A stretch of 54,751 nt of DNA from assembly GCA_903862465.1 (NCBI GenBank), contig CAIOYH010000152.1, forward strand, positions 1 through 54,751, given 5' to 3'. Shown here piece by piece: positions 43,901-52,509 of this stretch. How positions within the stretch are numbered: position 1 is the first letter of the stretch; each line of letters opens with the position of its first letter. Under the pieces are notes generated by a model. It did no database searches. It was not told the origin of the DNA and saw nothing but the letters and a program-made list of their open reading frames with translations. The translations under genes and the position numbers were made by a program. This DNA comes from an uncultured bacterium. GTDB lineage: Bacteria > Bacteroidota > Bacteroidia > Bacteroidales > CAIWKO01.

Positions 43901-44581
43901 ATGATAACATTCAAACGAGCCACAGAAAACGACATTGATTTTATAGCTGAAGCCATCATGGAGGCAGAGAAAAGCGGTACAGATCGCTTAAGCTATGCGA
44001 CTGTATTTGATTACGATACTAATCAAGTAAACGAGCTGATAAAAAATGCACTCCTCGAAGATATTCCCGGGCAGGAACTCGCTTTGTCGGGATTTATAAT
44101 TGCATATATCAATAATGAATATGCGGGTGCGGTTTGTTCGTGGATAGAAGCTGCTGAAGATATTCCTTCCGCGGTGATTAAAGCCAATGTGTTGTATTAC
44201 TTTTTAGGGCAAGAAACCATTCTTCGTGCTTCCACAAAAGCAAAGCTAATCGAAACCTTGAATATTCCTCGTGAGGCAGGTACTTTGCAAATAGAATCGG
44301 TGTATGTTTGCAATAAATACAGAGGTTTAGGCGTTTCAAACAAACTAATCTTAGAGCATATCAAAGATGCGATTCAAACGGGTGTAGATTTCTCACAAGC
44401 GCAAATACATGTTGCCGAAACCAACGAAGCCGCTGTAAAATCATATCTTAAACTCGGATTTAAAACTAAAATCAGAAAAAAATGCGAAGACGTTAGCATA
44501 TTAAAAATTCTACCGTCCGACACCCGCATTATGATGGAACTCGATTTGGATGATCTTTATAAAAATAAATTATTAGTATAA
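43901..44581 (+). CDS. GNAT-family N-acetyltransferase
   Basis: A 226-residue cytoplasmic protein. The GNAT acetyl-CoA region is visible as LQIESVYVCNKYRGLGVSNKLILEH (the R-G-x-G-x loop) and the later NEAAVKSYLKLGF segment. The N-terminus IRFKRAT-like ITFKRATENDIDFI is also typical. The substrate cannot be told. It lies 16 bases upstream of the histidine kinase and is probably co-transcribed with it. Confidence 0.88.
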   Translation: MITFKRATENDIDFIAEAIMEAEKSGTDRLSYATVFDYDTNQVNELIKNALLEDIPGQELALSGFIIAYINNEYAGAVCSWIEAAEDIPSAVIKANVLYYFLGQETILRASTKAKLIETLNIPREAGTLQIESVYVCNKYRGLGVSNKLILEHIKDAIQTGVDFSQAQIHVAETNEAAVKSYLKLGFKTKIRKKCEDVSILKILPSDTRIMMELDLDDLYKNKLLV

Positions 44582-44597
44582 TATAACGCCATACATC

Positions 44598-46100
44598 ATG
44601 AATATATACATAAAAAAACGCAGGTGGAAGATTCTCCTCTTTGTTTCTGCGATGATAATTTTCACACTTTCACTGTGGTATATAGACCGTATTGCGAAGC
44701 AAATTTCGACCGACCAACGCAACAAAATCAAACTTTGGGCGAATGCTATCACCAAAAAAGCAAGCTTGGTGAACGCCACCGAAACGTTTTTTTTAGTCTT
44801 GCAAGATGAAGAACGAAAAAAAGTGAAACTTTGGGCGAATGCCTATTTGTATGCATTAAACGCTGATTATACTGAGAACCTTACTTTTTATTCTGAAATA
44901 ATTTCCGACAACAGCACCATCCCCGTGATTCTTACCGATGGGGCGGGCAACATCACTTCAACCCGTAATGTGGACTTTGATGTTGATTCCGTGAAGCGCT
45001 TGGAGGGGAAACTACTTAAAGAGTTTACAGTGTATCCGCCCATCGAGGTGCAATACTTTGGAATGAAAAAGAACCTGTTATATTATAAAGACTCTAAAGT
45101 TTTCACAGGATTAAAAGAAGTTTTGGACAAACAAGTAAAAGCGTTTCTGTCAGAGATTGTAACCAATGCACCTTCGGTTCCTGTTATCGTGACGGATTCG
45201 GCACACAAGCGCCTGATTGCTTTTGGGAATGTGGATACGGTGAGAATAAAGGACACGAATTATTTTAAATCTACGATTAGTTCGATGGAAGCTGATAATA
45301 ATATCATTAGGGTGAATCTGCCGGGCCAAGACGATTTTCTTGTTTTTTATTACGATTCGCCTTTGTTGGTACAGTTAAAATATTTTCCGTATGTGCAATT
45401 TATGATAATTGGCGTGTTTTTGCTAATCGCCTATTTGTTGTTCAGCACTTCGCGACGGTCGGAGCAAAACCAAGTGTGGGTTGGGATGGCTCGCGAAACA
45501 GCACACCAATTAGGAACGCCTTTGTCCTCATTGATTGCTTGGGTGGAACTTCTACGTTTAAAAGGAATAGATGAAGACTCCCTGACAGAGGTAACCAAAG
45601 ATATCAATCGGCTCGAAACTATCACGGAACGGTTCTCCAAAATAGGGTCTGAACCGAAACTCGAACTTCAGAATATCGTCACCTTGATGAATCACTCTGT
45701 AGAATATCTTAAAAAGCGAACGTCAAAGAAAATCAATTATACCCTTATTTTTTCTTCCAACGAAATTATCGTCCCATTAAATAAATATTTGTTTGAATGG
45801 GTGATTGAAAACATCTGCAAAAATGCCATTGACGCAATGGGAGGCAGCGGCTCCATTGAAATTCGAGTAACGGAAGAGGAGCGCGAAGTTATTATTGATA
45901 TTTCTGATACAGGGAAAGGCATTCATAAATCAAAATTTAAAGCCATTTTCAATCCGGGATATACGAGCAAGAAAACGGGATGGGGATTGGGATTAAGCCT
46001 GTCGGAACGTATCATTGAGAACTATCATGCAGGCAAAATTTTTGTAAAATCTTCCACTATAAATAAAGGTACGACATTCGGAATAATATTAAAAAAGTAA
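44598..46100 (+). CDS. Membrane-bound sensor histidine kinase
   Basis: A 500-residue kinase. Membrane helices flank a periplasmic sensor region (helix 1 at about 11-29, helix 2 at about 266-283). The phospho-acceptor is H303 in ARETAHQLGTPLSSL. The ATPase domain shows ENICKNAIDAM (N box), DTGKGI (G1) and GWGLGLSLS (G2). No response regulator gene is adjacent, so it is an orphan in this window. The signal is unknown. Confidence 0.94.
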   Translation: MNIYIKKRRWKILLFVSAMIIFTLSLWYIDRIAKQISTDQRNKIKLWANAITKKASLVNATETFFLVLQDEERKKVKLWANAYLYALNADYTENLTFYSEIISDNSTIPVILTDGAGNITSTRNVDFDVDSVKRLEGKLLKEFTVYPPIEVQYFGMKKNLLYYKDSKVFTGLKEVLDKQVKAFLSEIVTNAPSVPVIVTDSAHKRLIAFGNVDTVRIKDTNYFKSTISSMEADNNIIRVNLPGQDDFLVFYYDSPLLVQLKYFPYVQFMIIGVFLLIAYLLFSTSRRSEQNQVWVGMARETAHQLGTPLSSLIAWVELLRLKGIDEDSLTEVTKDINRLETITERFSKIGSEPKLELQNIVTLMNHSVEYLKKRTSKKINYTLIFSSNEIIVPLNKYLFEWVIENICKNAIDAMGGSGSIEIRVTEEEREVIIDISDTGKGIHKSKFKAIFNPGYTSKKTGWGLGLSLSERIIENYHAGKIFVKSSTINKGTTFGIILKK

Positions 46101-46164
46101 ACATAAAAAATTATTTTGCGTATAGGGTATGAAAAAAATTAGTATTTTCGCATAAAAAAACTCT

Positions 46165-47721
46165 ATGCCTGTTTTTGGTTCTATAATTAAAGGTGCTATC
46201 GAACTCCGAGGGAAAGTTCCTTCTCGAATGAGGAACGGGAATCCTTATAAAGCACAGAAACGTATGTTAAAGAAACTGCTTCGCAAAGCGCAACTGACTG
46301 CGTTTGGCGAACATTTCAACTTTTCTGATTTGCTTCGCGAAAAAGACACCGTGAAAGCATTTCAGCAAACAGTGCCGATTTATGATTATAATTCTATCTT
46401 CAAAAATTGGTGGTATAGGGCTTTGAATGGCGAACCGTATGTGTGTTGGCCCGGGAAAATAAAATACTTTGCATTGAGTTCGGGCACTTCCGAAGCTTCT
46501 AGTAAATATATTCCTGTTACTAGCGACATGCTGAAAGCAATACAAAAGACTAGCGTTCGACAAATTTGTTCGTTAAGCCAATATGATTTTCCGAATGAAT
46601 TTTTTGAAAAAAGCATGTTGATGTTGGGTGGAAGCACGCATTTGCAATATAACGGAACTTATTATGAAGGCGATTTGTCGGGCATCACAGCAGGGGGACT
46701 TCCTTTTTGGTTTCAGCATTATTATAAACCCGGAAAAAGAATTTCCAAAGAACGCGACTGGCAAACCAAGTTGGATGAAATTGTGAAGAATGCTCCGAAT
46801 TGGGACATTGGCATCATAGTAGGAGTGCCTTCATGGTTGCAGATTTTGCTCGAAAAGATTATCGAAACCTATAAGGTGAAAACCATACACGATATTTGGC
46901 CCAACCTTTCCATCTTTGTTCACGGGGGTGTGGCATTTACGCCTTATGCAAAAGGATTTGAAAAGCTTTTGGCGCGACCGCTTACTTATATGGAAACCTA
47001 TTTGGCATCCGAAGGCTTCATCGCTTTTCAAAACAGACCGAACACTACTTCGATGCAGTTGGTGTTGAACAATGGCATCTTTTTTGAGTTTGTTCCGTTT
47101 AATGATACAAATTTTGACGAAACAGGAAACTTAAAACCAAATCCGCAAGTGCTCTCCATCAACGATGTGGAAGAAGGGAAAGAATATGCTTTGCTATTGT
47201 CTAGTTGTGCCGGGGCATGGCGCTATCAAATTGGAGATACCATCAAATTCACTTCAAAAGAACATTCTGAAATAATTATAACAGGCAGAACCAAACATTT
47301 TTTAAGCATCTGTGGCGAACATTTGTCGGTAGAGAATCTCAACAGAGCGGTTCACATGCTTGAAGAAGAATTCAATATTGAAGTGCGCGAGTTTGCCGTG
47401 TGTGGCATGAGACACAAATCTATGTTTGCTCATAAATGGTATTTAGGTATAGATAAAGGTTTCGATGCACAATTGGCTGCCCGGAAAATTGACGATTATT
47501 TGAAGTTACTGAACGATGACTACCGTGTGGAACGTTTGGAAGCCATCCGCGATGTTGTTGCTGAAGTGATGCATTCCTGTCATTTCTATGATTGGATGCG
47601 CCAACAAGGGAAAGAAGGTGGCTCGCATAAATTCCCTAGAGTGTTGAGTAAAGAAAAAAGTGACCTTTGGGAAGCGTTTTTGACAAAGAGTATTGCTAAC
47701 CGAGAAAACGCCATACGATGA
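46165..47721 (+). CDS. GH3 auxin-responsive-family acyl-adenylate synthetase-like protein
   Basis: A 518-residue protein of the GH3 family, which joins carboxylic acids to amino acids through acyl-adenylates in plants and has uncharacterised bacterial members. Matching blocks are FALSSGTSEASSKYIPVT (the ATP-binding SSGT motif), LYASEG-like ETYLASEGFIA, and YRYQIGD-like WRYQIGDTIKFTS followed by ITGRTKHFLSICGEHLS. Bacteroidota members have unknown substrates. Its stop overlaps the start of the LysE-like exporter (ATGA), a hint that the product may be exported. Confidence 0.92.
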   Translation: MPVFGSIIKGAIELRGKVPSRMRNGNPYKAQKRMLKKLLRKAQLTAFGEHFNFSDLLREKDTVKAFQQTVPIYDYNSIFKNWWYRALNGEPYVCWPGKIKYFALSSGTSEASSKYIPVTSDMLKAIQKTSVRQICSLSQYDFPNEFFEKSMLMLGGSTHLQYNGTYYEGDLSGITAGGLPFWFQHYYKPGKRISKERDWQTKLDEIVKNAPNWDIGIIVGVPSWLQILLEKIIETYKVKTIHDIWPNLSIFVHGGVAFTPYAKGFEKLLARPLTYMETYLASEGFIAFQNRPNTTSMQLVLNNGIFFEFVPFNDTNFDETGNLKPNPQVLSINDVEEGKEYALLLSSCAGAWRYQIGDTIKFTSKEHSEIIITGRTKHFLSICGEHLSVENLNRAVHMLEEEFNIEVREFAVCGMRHKSMFAHKWYLGIDKGFDAQLAARKIDDYLKLLNDDYRVERLEAIRDVVAEVMHSCHFYDWMRQQGKEGGSHKFPRVLSKEKSDLWEAFLTKSIANRENAIR

Positions 47722-48398
47722 TACAAGTATTGATAAGCGGTTTCATATTAGGATTGACCTTGGCGGTGCTCATCGGACCTTCCTTTTTTTCATTGCTACA
47801 AACTAGCGTACATAGGGGTTTTCGGGTAGGCATGTATGTGGCTATTGGTATTTTCTTGAGCGATTTAACTTTGGTTTCGTTGAGTTTCTTGGGCGTATCC
47901 CAACTGATTAGTGACGATAAATATCGCGTACTTTTTGGCATTGCCGGAGGTTTGATTCTGATAGGCTATGGTGCTATCACGTTTCGAAAGAAAATTGTTT
48001 ATGACGAAGAAATAGAAGAGAATAAAGACGAGGCAAAGGATGCGAAAATTAAAAATAAAATTCATGCTCCGAAGCCAATTTTATACATCGTAAAAGGGTA
48101 TTTTCTCAATTTGATTAACCCATTTCTTTTGATTTTTTGGGTTGGCGTGATGAGTTTTGTTACGGCAGAATATAATCGCAAGTTTTTGGACATTTTGCTT
48201 TTCTTTGGAGTCGCCCTTGTTACCGTTTTTCTGACCGATTTGTTGAAATGTTTTGTTGCCAACCAAATCAAACGTTTTTTGAAACCCAAACTGCTTACGA
48301 AAGTGAATCACGGCTTGGGCATTTCCCTTTTTATTTTTGGATTGTGGTTGATTGCAAAAACCGTGTTGAAGTTTTACTTCAACGTTAATTTGTGGTAA
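47718..48398 (+). CDS. LysE-family exporter
   Basis: A 226-residue inner-membrane protein with about six helices. The N-terminus GFILGLTLAVLIGPSFFSLLQTSVHRGFRVG is the LysE/RhtB signature, and NLINPFLLIFWVGV is the second conserved block. A charged cytoplasmic loop (about 95-118) is Lys/Glu/Asp-rich. The family exports amino acids and related small molecules. Translational coupling to GH3, an amino-acid-conjugating family, suggests export of a conjugate; this is inference. Confidence 0.9.
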   Translation: MIQVLISGFILGLTLAVLIGPSFFSLLQTSVHRGFRVGMYVAIGIFLSDLTLVSLSFLGVSQLISDDKYRVLFGIAGGLILIGYGAITFRKKIVYDEEIEENKDEAKDAKIKNKIHAPKPILYIVKGYFLNLINPFLLIFWVGVMSFVTAEYNRKFLDILLFFGVALVTVFLTDLLKCFVANQIKRFLKPKLLTKVNHGLGISLFIFGLWLIAKTVLKFYFNVNLW

Positions 48399-48515
48399 AA
48401 ACGAGATGCTTAACGTGTAGCCTGAGTTAAATGTTTAAATGGTATATTGAGTTAATTGGGGTTTGGATATAGCATAGAAAAAACAACAATAAAACCGGAT
48501 ACTATTATTTTTTTG

Positions 48516-48523
48516 TATCTTTG
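48516..48523 (+). promoter_or_regulatory. -7 box TATCTTTG for the toxin-antitoxin pair
   Basis: Plus-strand box 12 bases before the antitoxin ATG. The TTG at 48521 overlaps the box and is not a start. Confidence 0.6.
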
Positions 48524-48535
48524 CATTATAAATAT

Positions 48536-48742
48536 ATGATTATGACAACATCCATGTTAATTACTAAAATAAGTTCATTACCACCCTCTTTGCTCAAGGA
48601 GGTGAACGATTTTGTTGACTTTTTAAAAACAAAGCATAAAAAAGAACAAATCAAAGAACGAAAATTTGGCTGTGCAAAGGGGTTGATTATTATGCATGAT
48701 GATTTTGATGCACCTATTGAGGATTTTAAAGAATATAGCTAG
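48536..48742 (+). CDS. VapB-like antitoxin (DUF2281 type)
   Basis: A 68-residue protein (66 if the second ATG at 48542 is used). The ISSLPPSLLKEVNDFVDFLKTK segment is typical of DUF2281 antitoxins, and the acidic tail (DDFDAPIEDFKEY) should dock on the toxin. Its stop overlaps the GTG start of the PIN toxin by one base, the usual coupled arrangement. Confidence 0.85.
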   Translation: MIMTTSMLITKISSLPPSLLKEVNDFVDFLKTKHKKEQIKERKFGCAKGLIIMHDDFDAPIEDFKEYS

Positions 48743-49128
48743 TGGATATATTATTGGATACACATGCTTTAATTTGGTTTATCAATGGTGATAAGCAATT
48801 GCCCGAGAAATCCATAAACCTGATTAAAAATCTGAAAACAAATTGTTTTGTCAGCATTGCTTCCATTTGGGAAATAGCCATTAAATTATCGTTAGGCAAG
48901 CTAGAATTGAATGGCGGGTTGGAAGACATATCGAAAATTCTGAAGGATTACGAAATCGAGTTACTGCCTTTGACTTTCGAACATATAGAAAAACTATTGA
49001 CATTAGAATATCATCATAGGGATCCTTTTGATAGAATAATTATTTCGCAAGGGTTGGTTGAAAACTTAACCGTCATTACTAAAGATGATAATTTTCCCAT
49101 ATATAAAATTCCTATTGTATGGAGCTAA
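48742..49128 (+). CDS. VapC-like PIN-domain toxin
   Basis: A 128-residue PIN-domain RNase. D6 in ILLDTHALIWF, the Glu in SIWEIAIK and the acidic DPFDRIIISQG segment are the conserved metal-binding residues. It starts at GTG inside the antitoxin stop (TAGTG). VapC toxins cut tRNA or rRNA when the antitoxin is lost. The pair appears complete. Confidence 0.92.
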   Translation: MDILLDTHALIWFINGDKQLPEKSINLIKNLKTNCFVSIASIWEIAIKLSLGKLELNGGLEDISKILKDYEIELLPLTFEHIEKLLTLEYHHRDPFDRIIISQGLVENLTVITKDDNFPIYKIPIVWS

Positions 49129-49265
49129 AAAGTTTCGTTTGAGTCTTTCCAAAAAAAGAGACCAAAAAAGAACTGTTTTTGTTGAGGATTTTTGTAAACA
49201 GGCATATTGGGTAATTGCCGTTTGAGAATAGGCGATGCTGAGTCCTGAACTAAACAGAATTGATA

Positions 49266-49508
49266 TTAGATTTTCCTTTCGTGCAAATCCCAAATTGGGA
49301 AACATAGCTCATAGTCGTTCCAAACAATGTCGCCATACATAATAGTAAATGATTGAAATTGTTCTTTGTCAAGATATTTTTTAGTCATTGGATTTTTTGA
49401 GTTTTCCAAAAAAGCAGCAAAATCTATAATGTTGCTAACGCCATCGGAAAAGATAAAGGCAATTTTATAATCGCCTTTATAAACAGCTTCATTTATTGAA
49501 ATAACCAT
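49266..49508 (-). CDS. DUF2442 small protein
   Basis: An 80-residue protein whose layout (YKGDYKIAFIFSDGVSNIIDFAAFL ... DKEQFQSFTIMYGDIVWND) matches DUF2442, a small family often found beside DUF4160 genes in accessory DNA. No DUF4160 gene is adjacent here. The promoter box lies in the repeat at 49541-49577. Confidence 0.85.
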   Translation of the reverse strand: MVISINEAVYKGDYKIAFIFSDGVSNIIDFAAFLENSKNPMTKKYLDKEQFQSFTIMYGDIVWNDYELCFPIWDLHERKI

Positions 49509-49540
49509 GTCATTATATTTTTACTATATCTTTTATTACA

Positions 49541-49577
49541 CCCCACAAAATTACAAAAATAAATTCAACTCCCACTC
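49541..49577 (-). repeat. 37-bp promoter-bearing direct repeat, copy 1
   Basis: Identical over 37 bases to 50154-50190. Each copy holds a minus-strand TAATTTTG box (here 49546-49553), and each lies upstream of a different leftward gene, here the DUF2442 gene. Confidence 0.9.
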
Positions 49578-49632
49578 ATCTAACATTATTATTTTTGGTA
49601 GAAAAAAATGCGAAGTTGAAAACTTTGAATAA

Positions 49633-50097
49633 TTAATTAAATTTTTTATTTTTCCTATTTAATCGAAGAAAATAATAAGCCGACCGTCGTACAGAAGGAA
49701 AGATATGGCGACATATTAATTTTAATAGGTCAACATCCAAATAGTACTTATCCCTATTGTAGTACATATAAGGTCCTGTGTCAAAAGAAATTGTATCAGT
49801 TTTTTGATATGAATATAAAATACATGATAATTTTATATCACATGGAAACCATCTTTGGTTTTCAACAATTTTAATGGAATCCATTCTTTGAGATATTTTC
49901 TCTAAATATTTGGAATTACAGTCACGTATAATTTTCTTTTTGTAATTGTAATGTTCCAAAAGATCATATACCTCGTAGGAAATTGGAGTGGAGGTGAAAT
50001 AATCCCTATAAAATATAACGATGCTGTCTATCTTCTCTTGATGTACATTAGGATTGGAGAAAGACAATAAAATCAACGAATAAAAAATATTTACCAT
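49633..50097 (-). CDS. Hypothetical exported protein
   Basis: A 154-residue protein with a possible signal sequence (VNIFYSLILLSFSN). The rest is rich in Tyr, Lys and Arg (YFTSTPISYEVYDLLEHY, FLRLNRKNKKFN) and I recognise no domain. It is flanked by the two copies of the 37-bp promoter repeat and is read from the upstream one. GC is very low, fitting recent acquisition. Confidence 0.65.
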   Translation of the reverse strand: MVNIFYSLILLSFSNPNVHQEKIDSIVIFYRDYFTSTPISYEVYDLLEHYNYKKKIIRDCNSKYLEKISQRMDSIKIVENQRWFPCDIKLSCILYSYQKTDTISFDTGPYMYYNRDKYYLDVDLLKLICRHIFPSVRRSAYYFLRLNRKNKKFN

Positions 50098-50153
50098 AGT
50101 TATTTAGTTAGAAAACAATTACTGCGATGCTCCAATCTTATACAATTTAATTC

Positions 50154-50190
50154 CCCCACAAAATTACAAAAATAAATTCAACTCCCACTC
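50154..50190 (-). repeat. 37-bp promoter-bearing direct repeat, copy 2
   Basis: Perfect match to 49541-49577. Its TAATTTTG box (50159-50166) would serve the hypothetical gene at 49633-50097. Confidence 0.9.
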
Positions 50191-50292
50191 GTTATATTTT
50201 TTTATTTCGGTAACTCCAAGCAAAGTAGTAATCAAAAACATGATGAAAACATTGCCCGCTAGCTGATATAATACGTATAAATGATTAAAATT

Positions 50293-50300
50293 TAATTTTG
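50293..50300 (+). promoter_or_regulatory. -7 box TAATTTTG at the start of the 83-aa ORF
   Basis: The last base of the box is also the first base of the proposed GTG start, so either this is not the promoter or translation begins further in. Confidence 0.35.
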
Positions 50301-50551
50301 TGAAAAGTAAAATTTATAAGATAGTAATAGAGATAATTACAATATTTGCCATATCATTATCCATGAATATTTTTTTATATAAAATTGGAGGCGAAATGGG
50401 GTATCGTTTTATTCAAAACTCGGGTGGGCATTCACTAACATGGAATGAGGTATATGAAGCAAAATATTCTATATTACTATATACCTTAGTTATTTCAATA
50501 GTTGGAGTTATTGTTTGGTTCAATGTTAAGAGATTTTATCTTAAGAAATAA
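50300..50551 (+). CDS. Small membrane protein, hypothetical
   Basis: Up to 83 residues with two hydrophobic helices (IVIEIITIFAISLSMNIFLY and YTLVISIVGVIVWF) and a basic tail (KRFYLKK). The GTG start at 50300 conflicts with the overlapping promoter-like box; the next Met is at about residue 22, which would remove most of helix 1. No family recognised. Confidence 0.5.
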   Translation: MKSKIYKIVIEIITIFAISLSMNIFLYKIGGEMGYRFIQNSGGHSLTWNEVYEAKYSILLYTLVISIVGVIVWFNVKRFYLKK

Positions 50552-50668
50552 TATTAATGCAAGTGTATATCAAGTCATTTTTTTTAAATACAGCCTAAAA
50601 GGATAGAAAATAATAAAGTTGCAAACTTCACACTACTGTTGAAGAATCAAGTTATAAACAGTTTTGAT

Positions 50669-51169
50669 TTATCTTTCTCTATAATTCATTACAGTGTCAT
50701 TTTTAAAAAAAATTAGAAAGTGTCCTCTGGGTTGATATATCCCTGGCCTTACCCCAATAGTATATACTAAATCAGTGTCTTTCTTTAGTGAGTCTGTCCT
50801 GTAAATGTGCTCAATGAATCCAAAGTCATCATCGTATTTACTAGGCAATCCAAGTAAATTGATTACTTCGGTCTTTGATTTTTTGTCTAGTAATTTTCTA
50901 TTTATTAAGTCATCCACAATTTTATAACGATTATTTGGGTCAGTTGTCCATGTCTCTGTCTTAAACTCATCTTTATTGTAAGGCATGGTCTGCATAAAAA
51001 ACAAATTGCTTAATAAAAAAAGGTACAGAAAAATAATGTAAATAAAGGAAGATATAATCGAAACAATTATAAAGGCAGTCTTAAACTTATTTTGCCACAA
51101 ATGTACAGTAATTAAAATAATGATTAAGAAATAAACGATTGAGAATATTATAAATAGGATTGGATTCAT
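50669..51169 (-). CDS. Membrane protein with SmpA/BamE-like C-terminal segment
   Basis: A 166-residue protein starting MNPILFIIFS. Two or three N-terminal helices (FSIVYFLIIILITVHL, AFIIVSIISSFIYIIFLYLF) are followed by a soluble part. There KSKTEVINLLGLPSKYDD resembles the SmpA/OmlA (BamE-like) 'M.v..lLG.P' turn. Function unknown. It sits among small accessory genes. Confidence 0.65.
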   Translation of the reverse strand: MNPILFIIFSIVYFLIIILITVHLWQNKFKTAFIIVSIISSFIYIIFLYLFLLSNLFFMQTMPYNKDEFKTETWTTDPNNRYKIVDDLINRKLLDKKSKTEVINLLGLPSKYDDDFGFIEHIYRTDSLKKDTDLVYTIGVRPGIYQPRGHFLIFFKNDTVMNYRER

Positions 51170-51316
51170 AAATTCGAAATTTTTAAAAGTACCAATAACG
51201 CCCAATAACCTTGGTGCGAATTTGCAAAGGTTATACTTATATTTCCTGTTATTGTTTCAAGAAGCAAGTCAAAACCCATAAAATTTAAACATTTTTTTAC
51301 CATGGAGACTCCCGAC

Positions 51317-51422
51317 CTCCCGACTTTCAGTACGGGACAGGTACGGGACAAGACTGAGACCACTTAGATTCACTAAGAAGAAAGACAATTTGAGACCTGC
51401 CTGCGTGGCGCAGTCAGGCAGG
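51317..51422. repeat. Inverted repeat B, right copy (palindrome)
   Basis: CTCCCGACTTTCAGTACGGG near 51317 and the hairpin CCTGCCTG...CAGGCAGG at 51396-51422 match 4361-4426 in inverted orientation. Between 51206 and 51531 I see no gene; 51445-51500 is a run of degenerate AATGACC repeats. Confidence 0.75.
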
Positions 51423-51531
51423 TTTGTGATTTTAGAATTACTTCAATGACCATTAATGACCAATGACTACTAATGACCTAATGACCATAAAATGACCAAG
51501 GATTTTTTTGTTTGTAGATTCAAATATTTTG

Positions 51532-51539
51532 TAATTTTG
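51532..51539 (+). promoter_or_regulatory. -7 box TAATTTTG for the AraC-type gene
   Basis: Plus-strand box 77 bases before the ATG at 51617. Confidence 0.45.
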
Positions 51540-51616
51540 CTCTCAAAAAAAAAGAATGTAAAAAACACCAAACAAATATTTTGTAATAAATCTTTCACCC
51601 TCCAACACTATTTATT

Positions 51617-52171
51617 ATGGTACATCATATTGTTTTTATCCAAAACATGAGAACACCCTGCTGCACTGAGTGGGTTAAGTTAATTTTGAGCGCAATGTTC
51701 ATTGTGTTCATCGAAGTGAAAATGGGAGAAGTGATATTGTTGCACAAACTCACTCCCCAACAAAAGCAAAATTTCATAGCGCGATTGCTGCTTGTTGACC
51801 TGCATTTGATGGAAGAGCAGGAGGGTTTAACCTGCGAATTGATTAAGCACCATGCGAAAGTTTGGGTGGATGATGGAGGCATCAATATCAAACTTACATG
51901 TTCGGATTATTTAGTGCATAGGTTGGGATGGTCTATGGATACTATTGAACGATGTTTTAATAAGACTGAACCCATTACGATTGGCATATTTTGCGAACAA
52001 TATAAAATTGCCCCTGCCCCTCACTTATTAGAAACCACAACCGATTCCTGTGCAGATATTTCTGCCCAACTGCATTACCCCGACCCTGCGACGTTCAGCA
52101 AGGCATTTTCGAAAAAGTATACAGTAACGCCGCTCCAATGGCGTAAAAAACATCTTAAAGGCAGCTCATAA
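51617..52171 (+). CDS. Small AraC-type regulator with N-terminal CC motif
   Basis: A 184-residue protein. The N-terminus IVFIQNMRTPCCTEWVKLIL resembles a metal-associated (HMA-like) beta-alpha fold, with adjacent Cys in place of CxxC. The C-terminal part (CADISAQLHYPDPATFSKAFSKKYTVTPLQWRKK) is the second half of an AraC DNA-binding domain. The first HTH helix pair is not clear, so the DNA-binding domain looks short. This N-terminal type is common in small AraC proteins of Bacteroidota. It may sense a metal or thiol stress. Confidence 0.8.
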   Translation: MVHHIVFIQNMRTPCCTEWVKLILSAMFIVFIEVKMGEVILLHKLTPQQKQNFIARLLLVDLHLMEEQEGLTCELIKHHAKVWVDDGGINIKLTCSDYLVHRLGWSMDTIERCFNKTEPITIGIFCEQYKIAPAPHLLETTTDSCADISAQLHYPDPATFSKAFSKKYTVTPLQWRKKHLKGSS

Positions 52172-52258
52172 TTAAGGCGCTTAAATGTTTGTCACTTTTG
52201 CGGTAATTTGACAATTTTTCTGCGGTAATTTGACAATGATTACTTGCGAAAACCATTT

Positions 52259-52266
52259 TACCTTTG
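52259..52266 (+). promoter_or_regulatory. -7 box TACCTTTG for the Fn3-like gene
   Basis: Plus-strand box with a leader of about 240 bases to 52510. Upstream are two direct repeats of TGCGGTAATTTGACAA at 52199 and 52221, 22 bases apart, a possible regulator site. Confidence 0.45.
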
Positions 52267-52429
52267 TCAAAGTTTTACTGTTGAGGCAGCCTAGAACATG
52301 CGCCCTGACAGCAAAGCCTTTAAATACGCTTGTAAGTCCAAGAAAAACAATAAAATAAATTAACCCAACATCGAAAAAAATTATTCACTTAACACCTATA
52401 TATATATGGAGAAACAAAAAGCAGAGCAA

Positions 52430-52449
52430 CGCGGGGCATCCGTGTCCCG
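52430..52449 (+). promoter_or_regulatory. Leader hairpin and tiny ORF before the Fn3-like gene
   Basis: GCGGGGCA-tccg-TGTCCCGC forms an 8-bp stem with one G-T pair in the long leader. It overlaps the end of a 15-codon reading frame that starts at 52406 (MEKQKAEQ). The remaining leader is A-rich. A translation-linked leader control is possible but untested. Confidence 0.35.
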
Positions 52450-52509
52450 CTAACATTCGAAAAACAACATTGTAAATAAAAAAAATAACAATCAAAAAAA
52501 AATAAAAAA

